The notes under the pieces are model-generated. The model was not told the DNA's origin, searched no databases, and was given only the letters and a program-made list of their open reading frames with translations. Of a DNA stretch of 64,000 nt, positions 13,443 through 22,332 are shown one piece after another (position 1 is the stretch's first letter; each line of letters starts with the position of its first letter). Both the position numbers and the translations under genes were made by a program. This DNA is from Neobacillus niacini (lineage in GTDB: Bacteria > Bacillota > Bacilli > Bacillales > Cytobacillaceae), in assembly GCF_019749295.1 (NCBI RefSeq), contig NZ_JACWFG010000004.1, forward strand, positions 181,856 through 245,855, given 5' to 3'.

Positions 13443-15893
13443 ATGAAAAACATGTATATGATAGGCAATGCACATCTCGATCCTGTATGGCTTTGGCGCT
13501 GGCAGGAAGGTTTTCAAGAGGTGAAGGCGACATTTCGTTCAGCACTCGATCGTCTGACAGAATATGAGAATTTTATATTTACTTCAAGTTCTGCAGCGTA
13601 TTATGAATGGATTGAAAAAAACGAGCCAAAAATGTTTCAAGAAATCAAGCAAAGAATTCAAGAAGGCAGATGGATTATTTGCGGCGGCTGGTGGATTCAG
13701 CCAGATTGCAATATCCCAAGTGGAGAATCATTTGTCCGCCAAGGGCTGATCGGCCAGAACTATTTTAAAGAAAAGTTTGGTGTTACTGCCACGGTTGGCT
13801 ACAATGTTGACAGCTTTGGTCATAATGGAATGCTGCCGCAAATTTTAAAGAAATCTGGTATGGATTCTTATGTATTTATGAGACCTGGTCCAGAGGAAAA
13901 AGGTTTGCCAAGCCGGTTATTTTTATGGGAATCTAAAGATGGTTCTCGCGTGAAAGCGTTTCGAATTCCTTTTGAATATTGCACCTTTGATCATTTAGAA
14001 AATCACATTATGCATTGTGAAAATGAACTGAAGCACTCTTTCAATCATCTCATGTGCTTCTATGGTGTTGGTAATCATGGAGGAGGACCGACAAAGGAAA
14101 ATATCCAAATTATTGAAAGACTAAACCAATCGATGGAAGATACCAATATAATGTTTAGTTCACCAAATGAATTCTTTGAGCATGTAGAAAGTTTTAAGGA
14201 TAGTCTTCCAGTTGTTCATGACGATCTGCATCATCATGCAATTGGTTGTTATTCTGTTCATTCTGAAGTCAAAAAGTTAAATCGATATTCTGAAAATCTC
14301 ACTTTAATGGCTGAGAAGTTTTCCTCCCTTGCCAACTGGACAACAGGACAGCACTATCCAGAAGACATGAATCAGGCTTGGAAAGGAATCTTATTTAACC
14401 AGTTCCACGATATTTTAGCAGGAACAAGCATTTCAGAAGCTTATGATGATGCAAGAGATTTATTTGGAGAATCGATAAGTATTGCATCAAGAAATATGAA
14501 TTATGCCCTCCAATCGTTAAGTTGGAATATTAATATCAAAGAAGAAAAAGACATGAAGCCAATGGTCATCTTTAATCCTCATTCATGGCCTGTAAAGGTG
14601 AATATTGAAATCGAGTATGGGCTATTTGTGAATTATTTATTGCCAGAAGAATTTATTATTGAAGATGTTCATGGAAATGAAGTTCCTTACCAAATCATAG
14701 ATTCTGTGGCGAAAGTACCGAACCGAAAAAGAGTTGCACTTTTAGCTGAACTGCCGCCATTAGGATATAGCACGTATAAACTTCGTAGTGTTAAGCCTGC
14801 AAAAGTGTTTGAATCTGTAAAAGTAAACGATTACGAAATGGAAAACGATACCTTCAAGCTTGTAATTGATAAAGAAACAGGTGGTATCAGCAGTTTGTTT
14901 GACAAAGAGAAAGAAATCGAAGTGTTCAAGAGTGATGCCGCTATTCCGTACGTCATGAATGATTCATCCGATTCATGGGGACATGGGAAACTCCGCTTTG
15001 ATGAAATCGCCGGTGTATTTAAGCCAATCCGGATTAAAAAGCTGGAAGAAGGTCCGGTAAAAGGAGTTATTCGTGTCACGTCTAAGTTTCAATCTTCTAC
15101 GATTGTTCAGGACTTTATCATGTACAAGCAGTTAAATAAGATTGAAGTGAAAGTAAAAGTAAATTGGCAGGAAAGCTACCAAACTCTTAAACTCAAGTTT
15201 CCAGTAAGCTTCAATCAACGGCATGCAACTTCTGAGATTCCATTTGGACATGCTTCACGCGAGGCAAATGGAGATGAAAAGCCAATGCAAAATTGGATTG
15301 ATATCACAGGCACGATCGGCAAACATAGAAAAGATATATATGGTTTAAGTCTCCTTAATGATGGTAAATACGGTGTTGATGTAAGTGGGAATAGTATTAA
15401 TTTAACCGTTTTAAGAAGTCCGATTTATGCCCATCATGCTCCATTCGTACCAGATCCGGACGAGGATTATCCAATCATTGATCAAGGAATTCAAACTTTT
15501 ACCTATCAATTACTGCCGCATGAAAATAGCTGGCAAGAAGCAGAAACGGTAAAGCATGCATTAGAACTAAATCAAAAGCCGCAGCTGATTGTGGAAACCT
15601 ATCATAAAGGTCCACTCTCTCAAGAAGATTCATTTATTGAGATTGACCAGCCTAATATTATTCTTTCTGCTTTAAAAAAGGCTGAGAATCATGATGATTT
15701 AATCATTCGACTTTATGAAGCTCATAACGAAGAAACAGTTGTGAATGTAGATTTGAAGAATTGGGGCAGAAAGATCGAATTGCATTTTGGACCATCTGAA
15801 ATTAAAACGTTATCCATCCCAAAAAATCCTGAGGAGCCAATCAAAGAAACGAACTTAATCGAAGATCTTGAGAAATCCTTAGTGACTGTGTGA
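13443..15893 (+). CDS. Glycoside hydrolase family 38 alpha-mannosidase-like enzyme (copy 1)
   Basis: An 816-residue GH38 protein. The metal-binding NAHLDPVWLW is at residues 9-18, and the catalytic nucleophile is D123 in NVDSFGHNG. The helical linker has FHDILAGTSI, and the C-terminal beta-sandwich domains run from about residue 390. The size fits bacterial GH38 enzymes such as MngB. There is no signal peptide, so it acts inside the cell on imported mannosides. GGAGG lies just upstream of the ATG. It is similar along its length to the copies at 27337 and 51325. Exact substrate (alpha-mannoside, mannosylglycerate or another) is open. Confidence 0.9.
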   Translation: MKNMYMIGNAHLDPVWLWRWQEGFQEVKATFRSALDRLTEYENFIFTSSSAAYYEWIEKNEPKMFQEIKQRIQEGRWIICGGWWIQPDCNIPSGESFVRQGLIGQNYFKEKFGVTATVGYNVDSFGHNGMLPQILKKSGMDSYVFMRPGPEEKGLPSRLFLWESKDGSRVKAFRIPFEYCTFDHLENHIMHCENELKHSFNHLMCFYGVGNHGGGPTKENIQIIERLNQSMEDTNIMFSSPNEFFEHVESFKDSLPVVHDDLHHHAIGCYSVHSEVKKLNRYSENLTLMAEKFSSLANWTTGQHYPEDMNQAWKGILFNQFHDILAGTSISEAYDDARDLFGESISIASRNMNYALQSLSWNINIKEEKDMKPMVIFNPHSWPVKVNIEIEYGLFVNYLLPEEFIIEDVHGNEVPYQIIDSVAKVPNRKRVALLAELPPLGYSTYKLRSVKPAKVFESVKVNDYEMENDTFKLVIDKETGGISSLFDKEKEIEVFKSDAAIPYVMNDSSDSWGHGKLRFDEIAGVFKPIRIKKLEEGPVKGVIRVTSKFQSSTIVQDFIMYKQLNKIEVKVKVNWQESYQTLKLKFPVSFNQRHATSEIPFGHASREANGDEKPMQNWIDITGTIGKHRKDIYGLSLLNDGKYGVDVSGNSINLTVLRSPIYAHHAPFVPDPDEDYPIIDQGIQTFTYQLLPHENSWQEAETVKHALELNQKPQLIVETYHKGPLSQEDSFIEIDQPNIILSALKKAENHDDLIIRLYEAHNEETVVNVDLKNWGRKIELHFGPSEIKTLSIPKNPEEPIKETNLIEDLEKSLVTV

Positions 15894-15969
15894 AGCATTA
15901 CTCTTTGTGAGATTAAGAGATTTAAAAGTATGGGAATAGGTAACTTAAATTCAGTTGGGAGAGAAGGAT

Positions 15970-17295
15970 ATGACAGAAAGTATAGTAGATTTAGGCAGAG
16001 AAAAGGCTGAAAAAATATTACTGAAAAATGGTGGAGAGCTAGGATTACTCGGCTCAAGTACCGCCTATCAACAGGTTTGGGCAAGGGATAGTATGATTTG
16101 TGGACTAGGTCTTCTTGTCTGTCAGGATGATATTGGCCCAAGCATTCATCGCCGTTCATTGGAAACCTTGGGGCAGTTTCAAAGTGAACTGGGAAAGATC
16201 CCTCATAATGTTGGTTTTCCGAATGTAGCCGATCCTGCGTTAATCGCCCATGGCGGGAAGCTGGATGATGAGAGTGTAAAAGGACAAGCTGTTGAAGATT
16301 CGATTCATGCAGGCTGTGTGGATGGGAACCTTTGGTATATCATAGGTCATTACTCATACTATATGGAAACCAAGGACAAGGAATTTTTACAAAGATGGTG
16401 GGGGAATTTAGAAAACGCATTGCTTTGGCTCCGCTATCAAGATTCAAATGAGTGCGGCTTACTAGAGGTTCATGAAGCAATGGATTGGGCGGACTTATTT
16501 GCAAACCGCTACAATGTCCTTTTCGATAATGTGTTATATGCTGCAGCTTGGAAGTGTATGGGACATATGGCAGATGCATTGAAACTTCCTTCGAGTTATT
16601 ATTATGAAAATGCAAGAGATGTTAAAAAGAAGATAAATATTCTATTGTGGATTACACCTGAAAATCAGGAAAAAATGGATTGGGTTAAAAAAGAGCGAAA
16701 AGAATGGATTTATCCCATTAAGCGGGTAGAAACCGAACTTGTGGAAAGACCATTTTATCTTCCGTATATGGGATTTCGTGATTATGCAGACCGGTTTGAT
16801 ACGCTTGGCAATTTATTAGCAATTGTTTTTGGGATTGCGGATGAAGAAAAAGCGAATAAAATCCTCGATTATATCCAGGGTTGTGGCATTAATAAACCGT
16901 TTCCTGTTCAAGCCTTATATCCTGCTATTCGTGAAGGTGAAAAAGATTGGCGCGATTATTATCGTGTTCGAAATCTTAATTTGCCGCACCACTATCATAA
17001 TGGCGGATCATGGCCGTTTATCGGTGGTTTCTATGTGGCAGCACTTATTCAAGCTAAAAGGTTTGATGAGGCAGAGTATCAATTAGGGAAACTGGCTAGT
17101 ATGAATAAAACAGGTAAGAAAACAGAATGGGAATTTAACGAATGGTTCCATGGCCAGTCAGGACGTCCGATGGGATTTGCAGGACAATCGTGGTCAGCCG
17201 CGATGTATTTGTTTGCGGAGAATGCAGTGAAAAATAAAAAGGTTAATATTTTTAATGATGAGGATGAATGGTTACGATTTTCTGATAAAAAGTAA
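15970..17295 (+). CDS. Six-hairpin glycosidase (GH63/amylo-glucosidase-like)
   Basis: A 441-residue (alpha/alpha)6-barrel protein. Motifs include STAYQQVWARDS near the N-terminus, HEAMDWADLFANRYNVLFDNV in the middle, HYHNGGSWPFIGGF and EFNEWFHGQSG near the C-terminus. The W-x-RDS and E/D-rich loops resemble GH63, GH100 and glycogen-debranching type hydrolases. ATG 15970 has GGGAGA 7 bases upstream; a TTG five codons earlier is possible. It forms a two-gene operon with the GH38 gene 76 bases upstream, suggesting the two act on one heteroglycoside. The protein is cytoplasmic. The family number is uncertain. Confidence 0.75.
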   Translation: MTESIVDLGREKAEKILLKNGGELGLLGSSTAYQQVWARDSMICGLGLLVCQDDIGPSIHRRSLETLGQFQSELGKIPHNVGFPNVADPALIAHGGKLDDESVKGQAVEDSIHAGCVDGNLWYIIGHYSYYMETKDKEFLQRWWGNLENALLWLRYQDSNECGLLEVHEAMDWADLFANRYNVLFDNVLYAAAWKCMGHMADALKLPSSYYYENARDVKKKINILLWITPENQEKMDWVKKERKEWIYPIKRVETELVERPFYLPYMGFRDYADRFDTLGNLLAIVFGIADEEKANKILDYIQGCGINKPFPVQALYPAIREGEKDWRDYYRVRNLNLPHHYHNGGSWPFIGGFYVAALIQAKRFDEAEYQLGKLASMNKTGKKTEWEFNEWFHGQSGRPMGFAGQSWSAAMYLFAENAVKNKKVNIFNDEDEWLRFSDKK

Positions 17296-17379
17296 GTATG
17301 CAAAAAGAGGTTTAGGAACCTGGTACACGACAAAGTCGAAACTTGTTGCGAATAATTTAAAAGAAAGTCGAATAATTGT

Positions 17380-17408
17380 TTGACAAAATCATCAATACAT
17401 CCTAAAAT
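17380..17408 (+). promoter_or_regulatory. SigA-type promoter upstream of the lacI-type gene
   Basis: TTGACA (17380-17385), a 17-base spacer and TAAAAT (17403-17408) make a near-consensus promoter. Its start would be near 17415, so operator 17439-17452 would lie in the early transcribed region. Confidence 0.7.
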
Positions 17409-17438
17409 TTAAATAGACAAATAATTCTTACACTAAAT

Positions 17439-17452
17439 TGGGAACGTTCCCA
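17439..17452. promoter_or_regulatory. LacI-family operator O1
   Basis: TGGGAACGTTCCCA is a perfect 14-base palindrome with the central CG typical of LacI/GalR operators. It lies downstream of the promoter at 17380, upstream of the LacI-type gene. The same sequence recurs at 30541 and 35613, and one close variant is at 17684. Confidence 0.8.
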
Positions 17453-17493
17453 GATAACTCAGCAGGATACCTGCAATATCCTGCTGAGTTATC
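17453..17493 (+). other. Perfect 17-bp hairpin abutting operator O1
   Basis: GATAACTCAGCAGGATA (17453-17469) and its exact reverse complement (17477-17493) enclose a 7-base loop. There is no T-tract on either strand, so it is not a normal terminator. It starts at the base after operator O1 and would lie in the leader RNA of the promoter at 17380. Confidence 0.7.
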
Positions 17494-17536
17494 GAATTAA
17501 CAATATCATTACGATTGTAAAAATTTTTTCTGCTAG

Positions 17537-17551
17537 TTGAAAACGGTTTCT
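17537..17551. promoter_or_regulatory. CcpA cre-like site
   Basis: TTGAAAACGGTTTCT fits the cre consensus WTGNAANCGNWNNCW at every position. It lies between operator O1 and the LacI-type gene and would give catabolite repression of the downstream sugar locus. The rest of the 446-base gap 17296-17741 holds the listed promoter, operators and hairpin. An imperfect palindrome TGAATCCGTTTCA also lies at 17664-17676. Confidence 0.6.
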
Positions 17552-17683
17552 AATTCTTACATAGTAGTAATTCGGCTCTTTAATTTTGTGTATTTTTTAA
17601 AAAGTAATTGTCTTTCTTGGGGAACTAGGGATGTAGTGGAGCAACTGAGTTTTACGATTGATATGAATCCGTTTCATTAATTT

Positions 17684-17697
17684 TGGGAACGTTCCTA
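17684..17697. promoter_or_regulatory. LacI-family operator O2
   Basis: TGGGAACGTTCCTA differs from O1 by one base. It lies 45 bases before the regulator start codon, which suggests autoregulation, possibly with looping to O1 about 245 bases away. Confidence 0.75.
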
Positions 17698-17741
17698 TTC
17701 TAAAAAAGAAAAATAATAAATTAAGGGAGAGGAGGTCAATA

Positions 17742-18767
17742 ATGAATCCTACAATCAAAGATGTGGCTAAACATGCCAATACATCCAAAAGCACTGTCTC
17801 TCGTTATTTGAATGGTCTGCCAGTTAAAAAGGAAACAGAAGAGGCATTAAAAAAGGCGATAAAAGAATTAAACTACCACCGCAATGAAAATGCGAGAAGA
17901 TTAGTTAGAAGTAAAACTCAAACCATTGGTATCGTGGTTGATAGTATTACAAACATCTTTTATCCATCCATATTTAGAGGGATTGAAGAGGTAGCGAAGG
18001 AAAAAGGATTTAATTGTGTGTTCTACAGTATGACCTCAAATAAATATAAGGAGTCATACTTTCAAAACTTATTTTTCGAAGGCCATGTTGATGGAATCAT
18101 AATGATTAGCTTCAGTAAAAGAGATAAACAAGAATTAGTTGAAATAGCAGAAGCTGGTTTCCCGGTAGTTGTTTTTGGAGATTCCGCTGGTGTTCCCAAT
18201 GTCATTTCGGTAGATGTTGATAATTATTACGGCATAGCAGAACTTGTTCGTTACCTTCATCGTATTGGCCACGAAAAAATAGCCTATATTTCAGGACCAG
18301 ACGATGCTGCAGCAACAAAATGCCGCTTATCAGGTTATCTTGAAACAATCGGACAGCTAGGATTAGAAGTCAATTCGAACTGGATTGTTACTACTGATTG
18401 GTCGAATGAGGGCGGTTATCGTGCGATGAATCAGTTGCTGGCTGACGGAGATTTCACTGCGGTTGTGGCTTCAAATGATGAAACGGCAATTGGGGCATTA
18501 AGAGCGTTTCAAGAGCGAGGATATCATGTTCCTACTAATTTTTCGATTACGGGTTTTGATGACATCACTTTGGCCAGCTGGGTATATCCATCATTAACGA
18601 CGGTAAAACAGCCATTTATGCAAATGGGCATGAAAGCCGCAACGGAATTATTTAATAGAATGGAAACGGGAGAAGAGTACCAAGCAAAACGACATCTTTT
18701 AAAACCTGAATTAATTATTCGTGACTCATGCAGGAAGATAACCGAACATGTTTCTACTTTAAAATAA
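17742..18767 (+). CDS. LacI/GalR-family transcriptional regulator
   Basis: A 341-residue regulator. The N-terminal helix-turn-helix TIKDVAKHANTSKSTVSRYLN (residues 4-24) and hinge helix (NENARRLVRSKT) are followed by a periplasmic-binding-like ligand domain. That domain has TIGIVVDSITNIFYPSIFRG, VDGIIM and the SNDETAIGALRAF and GFDDITLASWVYPSLTTVKQP segments near its end. GGAGAGGAGG precedes ATG 17742. It is the first gene of the sugar importer operon and probably binds the TGGGAACGTTCCCA palindromes around it. The inducer is presumably a sugar or sugar phosphate from the imported glycan. Confidence 0.9.
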   Translation: MNPTIKDVAKHANTSKSTVSRYLNGLPVKKETEEALKKAIKELNYHRNENARRLVRSKTQTIGIVVDSITNIFYPSIFRGIEEVAKEKGFNCVFYSMTSNKYKESYFQNLFFEGHVDGIIMISFSKRDKQELVEIAEAGFPVVVFGDSAGVPNVISVDVDNYYGIAELVRYLHRIGHEKIAYISGPDDAAATKCRLSGYLETIGQLGLEVNSNWIVTTDWSNEGGYRAMNQLLADGDFTAVVASNDETAIGALRAFQERGYHVPTNFSITGFDDITLASWVYPSLTTVKQPFMQMGMKAATELFNRMETGEEYQAKRHLLKPELIIRDSCRKITEHVSTLK

Positions 18768-18864
18768 GTCAGTTTCTAAAGTAATAGACTTTATTCAAGT
18801 GACATCGAAATATTTAAAGAAAACTAGAAAAGGTGGACAAAAAAGTTTAAAAGGCTGTGAAAAC

Positions 18865-19749
18865 ATGAGAACTTCTTCTATTAATAAATCAAAATATGGA
18901 TTCTATTTTGTACTTCCATACTTCATTGCATTTCTTATTTTTGGTTTAGTGCCAATTATTTTCTCGCTCTATTTAAGCTTCACGAAGTGGGATGGGTTTT
19001 CAGACCCAGTGTTTGTTGGGCTGGATAATTATGCACGACTACTCAAGGATACATTCTTTTTCAAAGCAATAGGAAACACATTAATCATTTGGATTTTATC
19101 AATTGTTCCGCAATTGGTTCTAGCTTTGGCGCTAGCCATGATCCTTAACGAAAAATTTATTAGAGGAAAGCATTTCTTTCGAGCGGTGTTCTATTTCCCT
19201 AATATTGTAACACCTGTCACACTAGGGGTTTTGTTCAGCTTAATGTTCGATTGGCAAACAGGAAGTGTTAATAAATTTTTAATGGGAATTGGGCTTATTG
19301 ATGATCCAGTAAACTGGTTTAACAGCCCTTGGCTTTCAAGGTTTATTGTAGCAGGAGTAATTATGTGGCAATACTTTGGATTTAATATGCTTGTCTTTAT
19401 TGCTGGTCTTCAATCAATTTCTGAAGAGTTATATGAAGCAGCTAGAGTTGACGGAGCTTCAAAATGGGATATTGCGACTAAAATAACATTGCCTTTATTA
19501 AGACCGGTTCTATTGTTTACGTTTATTACTTCCGTAATCGGTGGTCTTCAATTGTTTGATGCGCCGTTAATGCTCGGAAATGGACCTGATAATTCGACAC
19601 TGACGATGGTAATGTACTTATTCCAAACCGCTTTCCAACGATTTGATTATAGTTATGGAGCAGCCATTGCCTATGCAATTTTTATCATCATCTTGTTCTT
19701 CTCATTAATTACAATGAAGTTTTCAAAAATGAACAAAGTTGAACAGTAA
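18865..19749 (+). CDS. Sugar ABC transporter permease (MalF type)
   Basis: A 294-residue membrane protein with six predicted helices and the EAA loop (YEAARVDGASKWDIATKITLPLLRPV) typical of CUT1-family permeases. ATG 18865 is used. An upstream GTG at 18799 adds 22 hydrophilic residues with poor ribosome-binding support. It pairs with the MalG-type permease and the solute-binding lipoprotein that follow. No ATPase gene is in the operon, so a shared MsmX/MsmK-type ATPase must power import. Confidence 0.9.
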   Translation: MRTSSINKSKYGFYFVLPYFIAFLIFGLVPIIFSLYLSFTKWDGFSDPVFVGLDNYARLLKDTFFFKAIGNTLIIWILSIVPQLVLALALAMILNEKFIRGKHFFRAVFYFPNIVTPVTLGVLFSLMFDWQTGSVNKFLMGIGLIDDPVNWFNSPWLSRFIVAGVIMWQYFGFNMLVFIAGLQSISEELYEAARVDGASKWDIATKITLPLLRPVLLFTFITSVIGGLQLFDAPLMLGNGPDNSTLTMVMYLFQTAFQRFDYSYGAAIAYAIFIIILFFSLITMKFSKMNKVEQ

Positions 19750-19808
19750 AATATCTTTTTACTTTAGAAAAGTAGGAGACTTTCAGCTTGGAATGAAAGG
19801 GGATCCTT

Positions 19809-20702
19809 ATGAAAGCAAATGATAGTATTGTAGAAAAAAGTTTTTCTTTTAGCAAAAAGAAAACAAAAAAAGAGTTTAATTCAAAATCATTCTTAGGGAA
19901 ATTTGCAGTATACTTCTTGCTGATTGCCGTTGCCTTTACCTGTCTGCTGCCTTTTTACAGTATGATGGTCACTTCTTCTCATGCAAATTCAGATATTGCA
20001 AGGAAGCTGCTGCTCGTTCCTGGGAGTGAGTTTATCGAGAACTATAAACGATTAATTGATACCGTGCCAATTTGGAGAGGTTTTGTCAATACCGTGTTTA
20101 TAACGGTTACTTCAACTGTATTAAACTTATATTTCTCGGCATTAGCAGGTTATGGTTTTTCAAAATATAACTTCAAATATAAGAATCTACTTTTTCTTGC
20201 TGTGTTAGGAACGATGATGATTCCTGGTCAGTTAGGTATTATTGGTTTTTTCAAGTTGATGGATAGCTTTCAAATGTTAAACACTTATTGGCCGCTCATT
20301 CTTCCATCCATTTCGAATGCATTTGGTATCTTCTTTATGAAGCAAATGTGTGATTCTAGTATCCCAACAGAAATTCTAGAATCAGGAAGAATTGATGGCT
20401 GCGGGGAATTGAAAATATTCCATCGTTTAGTATTGCCGTTGCTCATGCCATCTCTCGCAACATTGGGAATCTTTTCGTTTATTGGAAAGTGGAATGACTT
20501 CTTAACACCAATGATTGTTCTGTTTGATAATGAACTGCAGCCGCTGCCAGTCATGATTGCAATGGTAAAATCACAGTTCTCAACAGACTTTGGAGCCATG
20601 TATGTGGGAATCGTTATCTCCGTTATTCCGATTTTAATCTTCTTCTCAATGGTTTCTAAGAAAATTATCAGCGGAGTTACAGCTGGAGCATTAAAAGGAT
20701 AA
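19809..20702 (+). CDS. Sugar ABC transporter permease (MalG type)
   Basis: A 297-residue permease with six helices and the EAA-type loop ILESGRIDGCGELKIFHRLVLPLLMP. It starts with a charged cytoplasmic segment (KKKTKKEF). It is the second subunit of the CUT1 importer. A clear ribosome binding site (GAAAGGGGATCC) lies before ATG 19809. It is 59 bases after the MalF-type gene and is followed by a hairpin before the binding-protein gene. Confidence 0.9.
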   Translation: MKANDSIVEKSFSFSKKKTKKEFNSKSFLGKFAVYFLLIAVAFTCLLPFYSMMVTSSHANSDIARKLLLVPGSEFIENYKRLIDTVPIWRGFVNTVFITVTSTVLNLYFSALAGYGFSKYNFKYKNLLFLAVLGTMMIPGQLGIIGFFKLMDSFQMLNTYWPLILPSISNAFGIFFMKQMCDSSIPTEILESGRIDGCGELKIFHRLVLPLLMPSLATLGIFSFIGKWNDFLTPMIVLFDNELQPLPVMIAMVKSQFSTDFGAMYVGIVISVIPILIFFSMVSKKIISGVTAGALKG

Positions 20703-20750
20703 TCCTATTAAAAACTTGATAGGGGTGATGTGAAAATACATAATAAAAAA

Positions 20751-20785
20751 CTTCAGTGAAAGGATGAAACCATCGATCACTGAAG
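20751..20785 (+). other. Intercistronic hairpin before the binding-protein gene
   Basis: CTTCAGTGA (20751-20759) pairs perfectly with TCACTGAAG (20777-20785). There is no T-tract after it. Such stems often protect a downstream mRNA segment and raise binding-protein levels over permeases. The 203-base gap holds nothing else convincing. Confidence 0.55.
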
Positions 20786-20905
20786 GATGCATAGCTTATC
20801 AAATTCAATTTTAGTGTAAAAGAATTGACGGTCTTAGGCACTAAAAGAGAACGATAAGAAAAACAATAGACGTTAATTATACCAAAAAAGGGGCTGTACA
20901 TCTAT

Positions 20906-22189
20906 ATGAAAAAGTGGATTTCTGTTCTATTAGCTTCTGTTCTTGTTGTAGCATTATTTGCTGGATGTTCTAACAGTGAAAGTGCGAATGCTTCTAATGA
21001 TAAAAAAGGTGATAGCAATAAAGTCGAAGGTAAATTAACAATCTGGACTTTCTTTGGACAAGTTGAAGATATGGCCAAAGAATTTGAGAAAAAATATCCG
21101 GATGCAGAGGTTGAAGTGAAAATCTTCCCTGGCGATCAATACCAAACAAAGCTGTTAAATGTACTTCAGACAGGTAGAGATGTACCGGATATTTTTGACT
21201 TAGAAAGAGCCTATATTGACAAGTTTATTAATTCTAAGTATGCAGCAAATCTATCTGATATGGGTGCAGAAGCTCTTCTTAAGGATTACGTTCCATATGT
21301 ACAAGCATTAGGCAGAGATAGTAAAGGTGATGTACGAGCAGTTTCTGACCACTCTTCACCAGGTGGATTCTGGTATATCAAAGAAAATGCTAAAAAATAT
21401 TTAGGAACGGACAACCCTGATGAAATCAGTGCCATGGTAGATTCATGGGACAAAATTATTGAGTTAGGTAAGAAAGTAAACAAAGACAGCAATGGAAAAG
21501 TTCATTTAATTTCTCATTATGGTGATGTATACAATGTTGAAGCCTATCATGAAAAGCCTTGGGTAAAGGATGGAAAATTAACCATCGCTAATAGCTGGAA
21601 AAAGAATTATGAAATTCAAAAAGAAATCTTTAATAATGACGTGGATGCAAAGCTTGAATTTTTCTCAGCAGGCTGGGGAAATGCCATCAATGATGGAAGT
21701 GTTGTATTAAATGCAATGCCGGCTTGGGCTGGCTTCATGGTTGATAACAAAGATAACAGTGCAAATGATAAATATGGCCTGGCGAAAACACCAAAAGGCT
21801 TCTATATGGGTGGAACATACCGATCTATCTATGAAAAATCAGAAAATAAAGAGCTGGCATATAAGTTTATAGAGTTTATTACAAGTGAAGAGTGGCAGCA
21901 ACACAACCTAGAAACAACAGGAAACATGCCAGGATTATTAAGTGTTTATGAAAAGAACTTAGAAACGTTCAAAACTCCGATGTTTGGTGAGCAAAATATA
22001 TTAAAGCCATATTACGAATCGGTGAAAGAAATTCCTGGAATGAAATCAGACAAGTATGGTGAAGAAGTGTTAAGTAAGTGGAGAAAAGTAGCGGGTCAGG
22101 GAATAAAAGATAATGCTGATATTGATGAAGTAATTAAAGACTTCAAGAAAGAAGTACAAAACTCATTCCCTGAACTTAAGGTTGATTAA
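20906..22189 (+). CDS. Extracellular sugar-binding lipoprotein (SBP family 1)
   Basis: A 427-residue lipoprotein with a signal peptide ending in the lipobox LFAGC, with Cys21 as the acylated residue. A Ser/Asn-rich linker follows, then the type-1 solute-binding fold (KLTIWTFFGQVEDMAKEFEKKYP; DVPDIFDLERAYIDKF; AMPAWAGFM; AYKFIEFITSEEWQ). It is anchored on the outer face of the membrane and delivers oligosaccharide to the permeases encoded just upstream. Ligand not predictable. Confidence 0.9.
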   Translation: MKKWISVLLASVLVVALFAGCSNSESANASNDKKGDSNKVEGKLTIWTFFGQVEDMAKEFEKKYPDAEVEVKIFPGDQYQTKLLNVLQTGRDVPDIFDLERAYIDKFINSKYAANLSDMGAEALLKDYVPYVQALGRDSKGDVRAVSDHSSPGGFWYIKENAKKYLGTDNPDEISAMVDSWDKIIELGKKVNKDSNGKVHLISHYGDVYNVEAYHEKPWVKDGKLTIANSWKKNYEIQKEIFNNDVDAKLEFFSAGWGNAINDGSVVLNAMPAWAGFMVDNKDNSANDKYGLAKTPKGFYMGGTYRSIYEKSENKELAYKFIEFITSEEWQQHNLETTGNMPGLLSVYEKNLETFKTPMFGEQNILKPYYESVKEIPGMKSDKYGEEVLSKWRKVAGQGIKDNADIDEVIKDFKKEVQNSFPELKVD

Positions 22190-22232
22190 TTAGCAAGTTG
22201 TAAGAATTATGAATGGCTTAAAAAAATACACT

Positions 22233-22298
22233 AGGAATCCTCTCCCGCTCATAATCGTGAAGTTAATAGATTCTGAGTGGGATGAGGGGGATTCTTTT
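22233..22298 (+). terminator. Terminator or attenuator after the binding-protein gene
   Basis: GGAATCC-TCTCCCGCTCA pairs, with G-U pairs and a small bulge, to TGAGTGGGATGAGG-GGGATTC, followed by TTTT. It probably ends or attenuates transcription between the importer genes and the amidohydrolase. Confidence 0.6.
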
Positions 22299-22332
22299 AA
22301 GTCATTCTTTCATCATTGAGAGGGGCAGTAAA

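Noticed and set aside
13366..13446. Possible 26-codon leader peptide overlapping the GH38 start
   Set aside because: Its GTG lies inside the AGGAGGTG ribosome binding site, so the spacing is impossible, and the sequence shows no run of regulatory codons.
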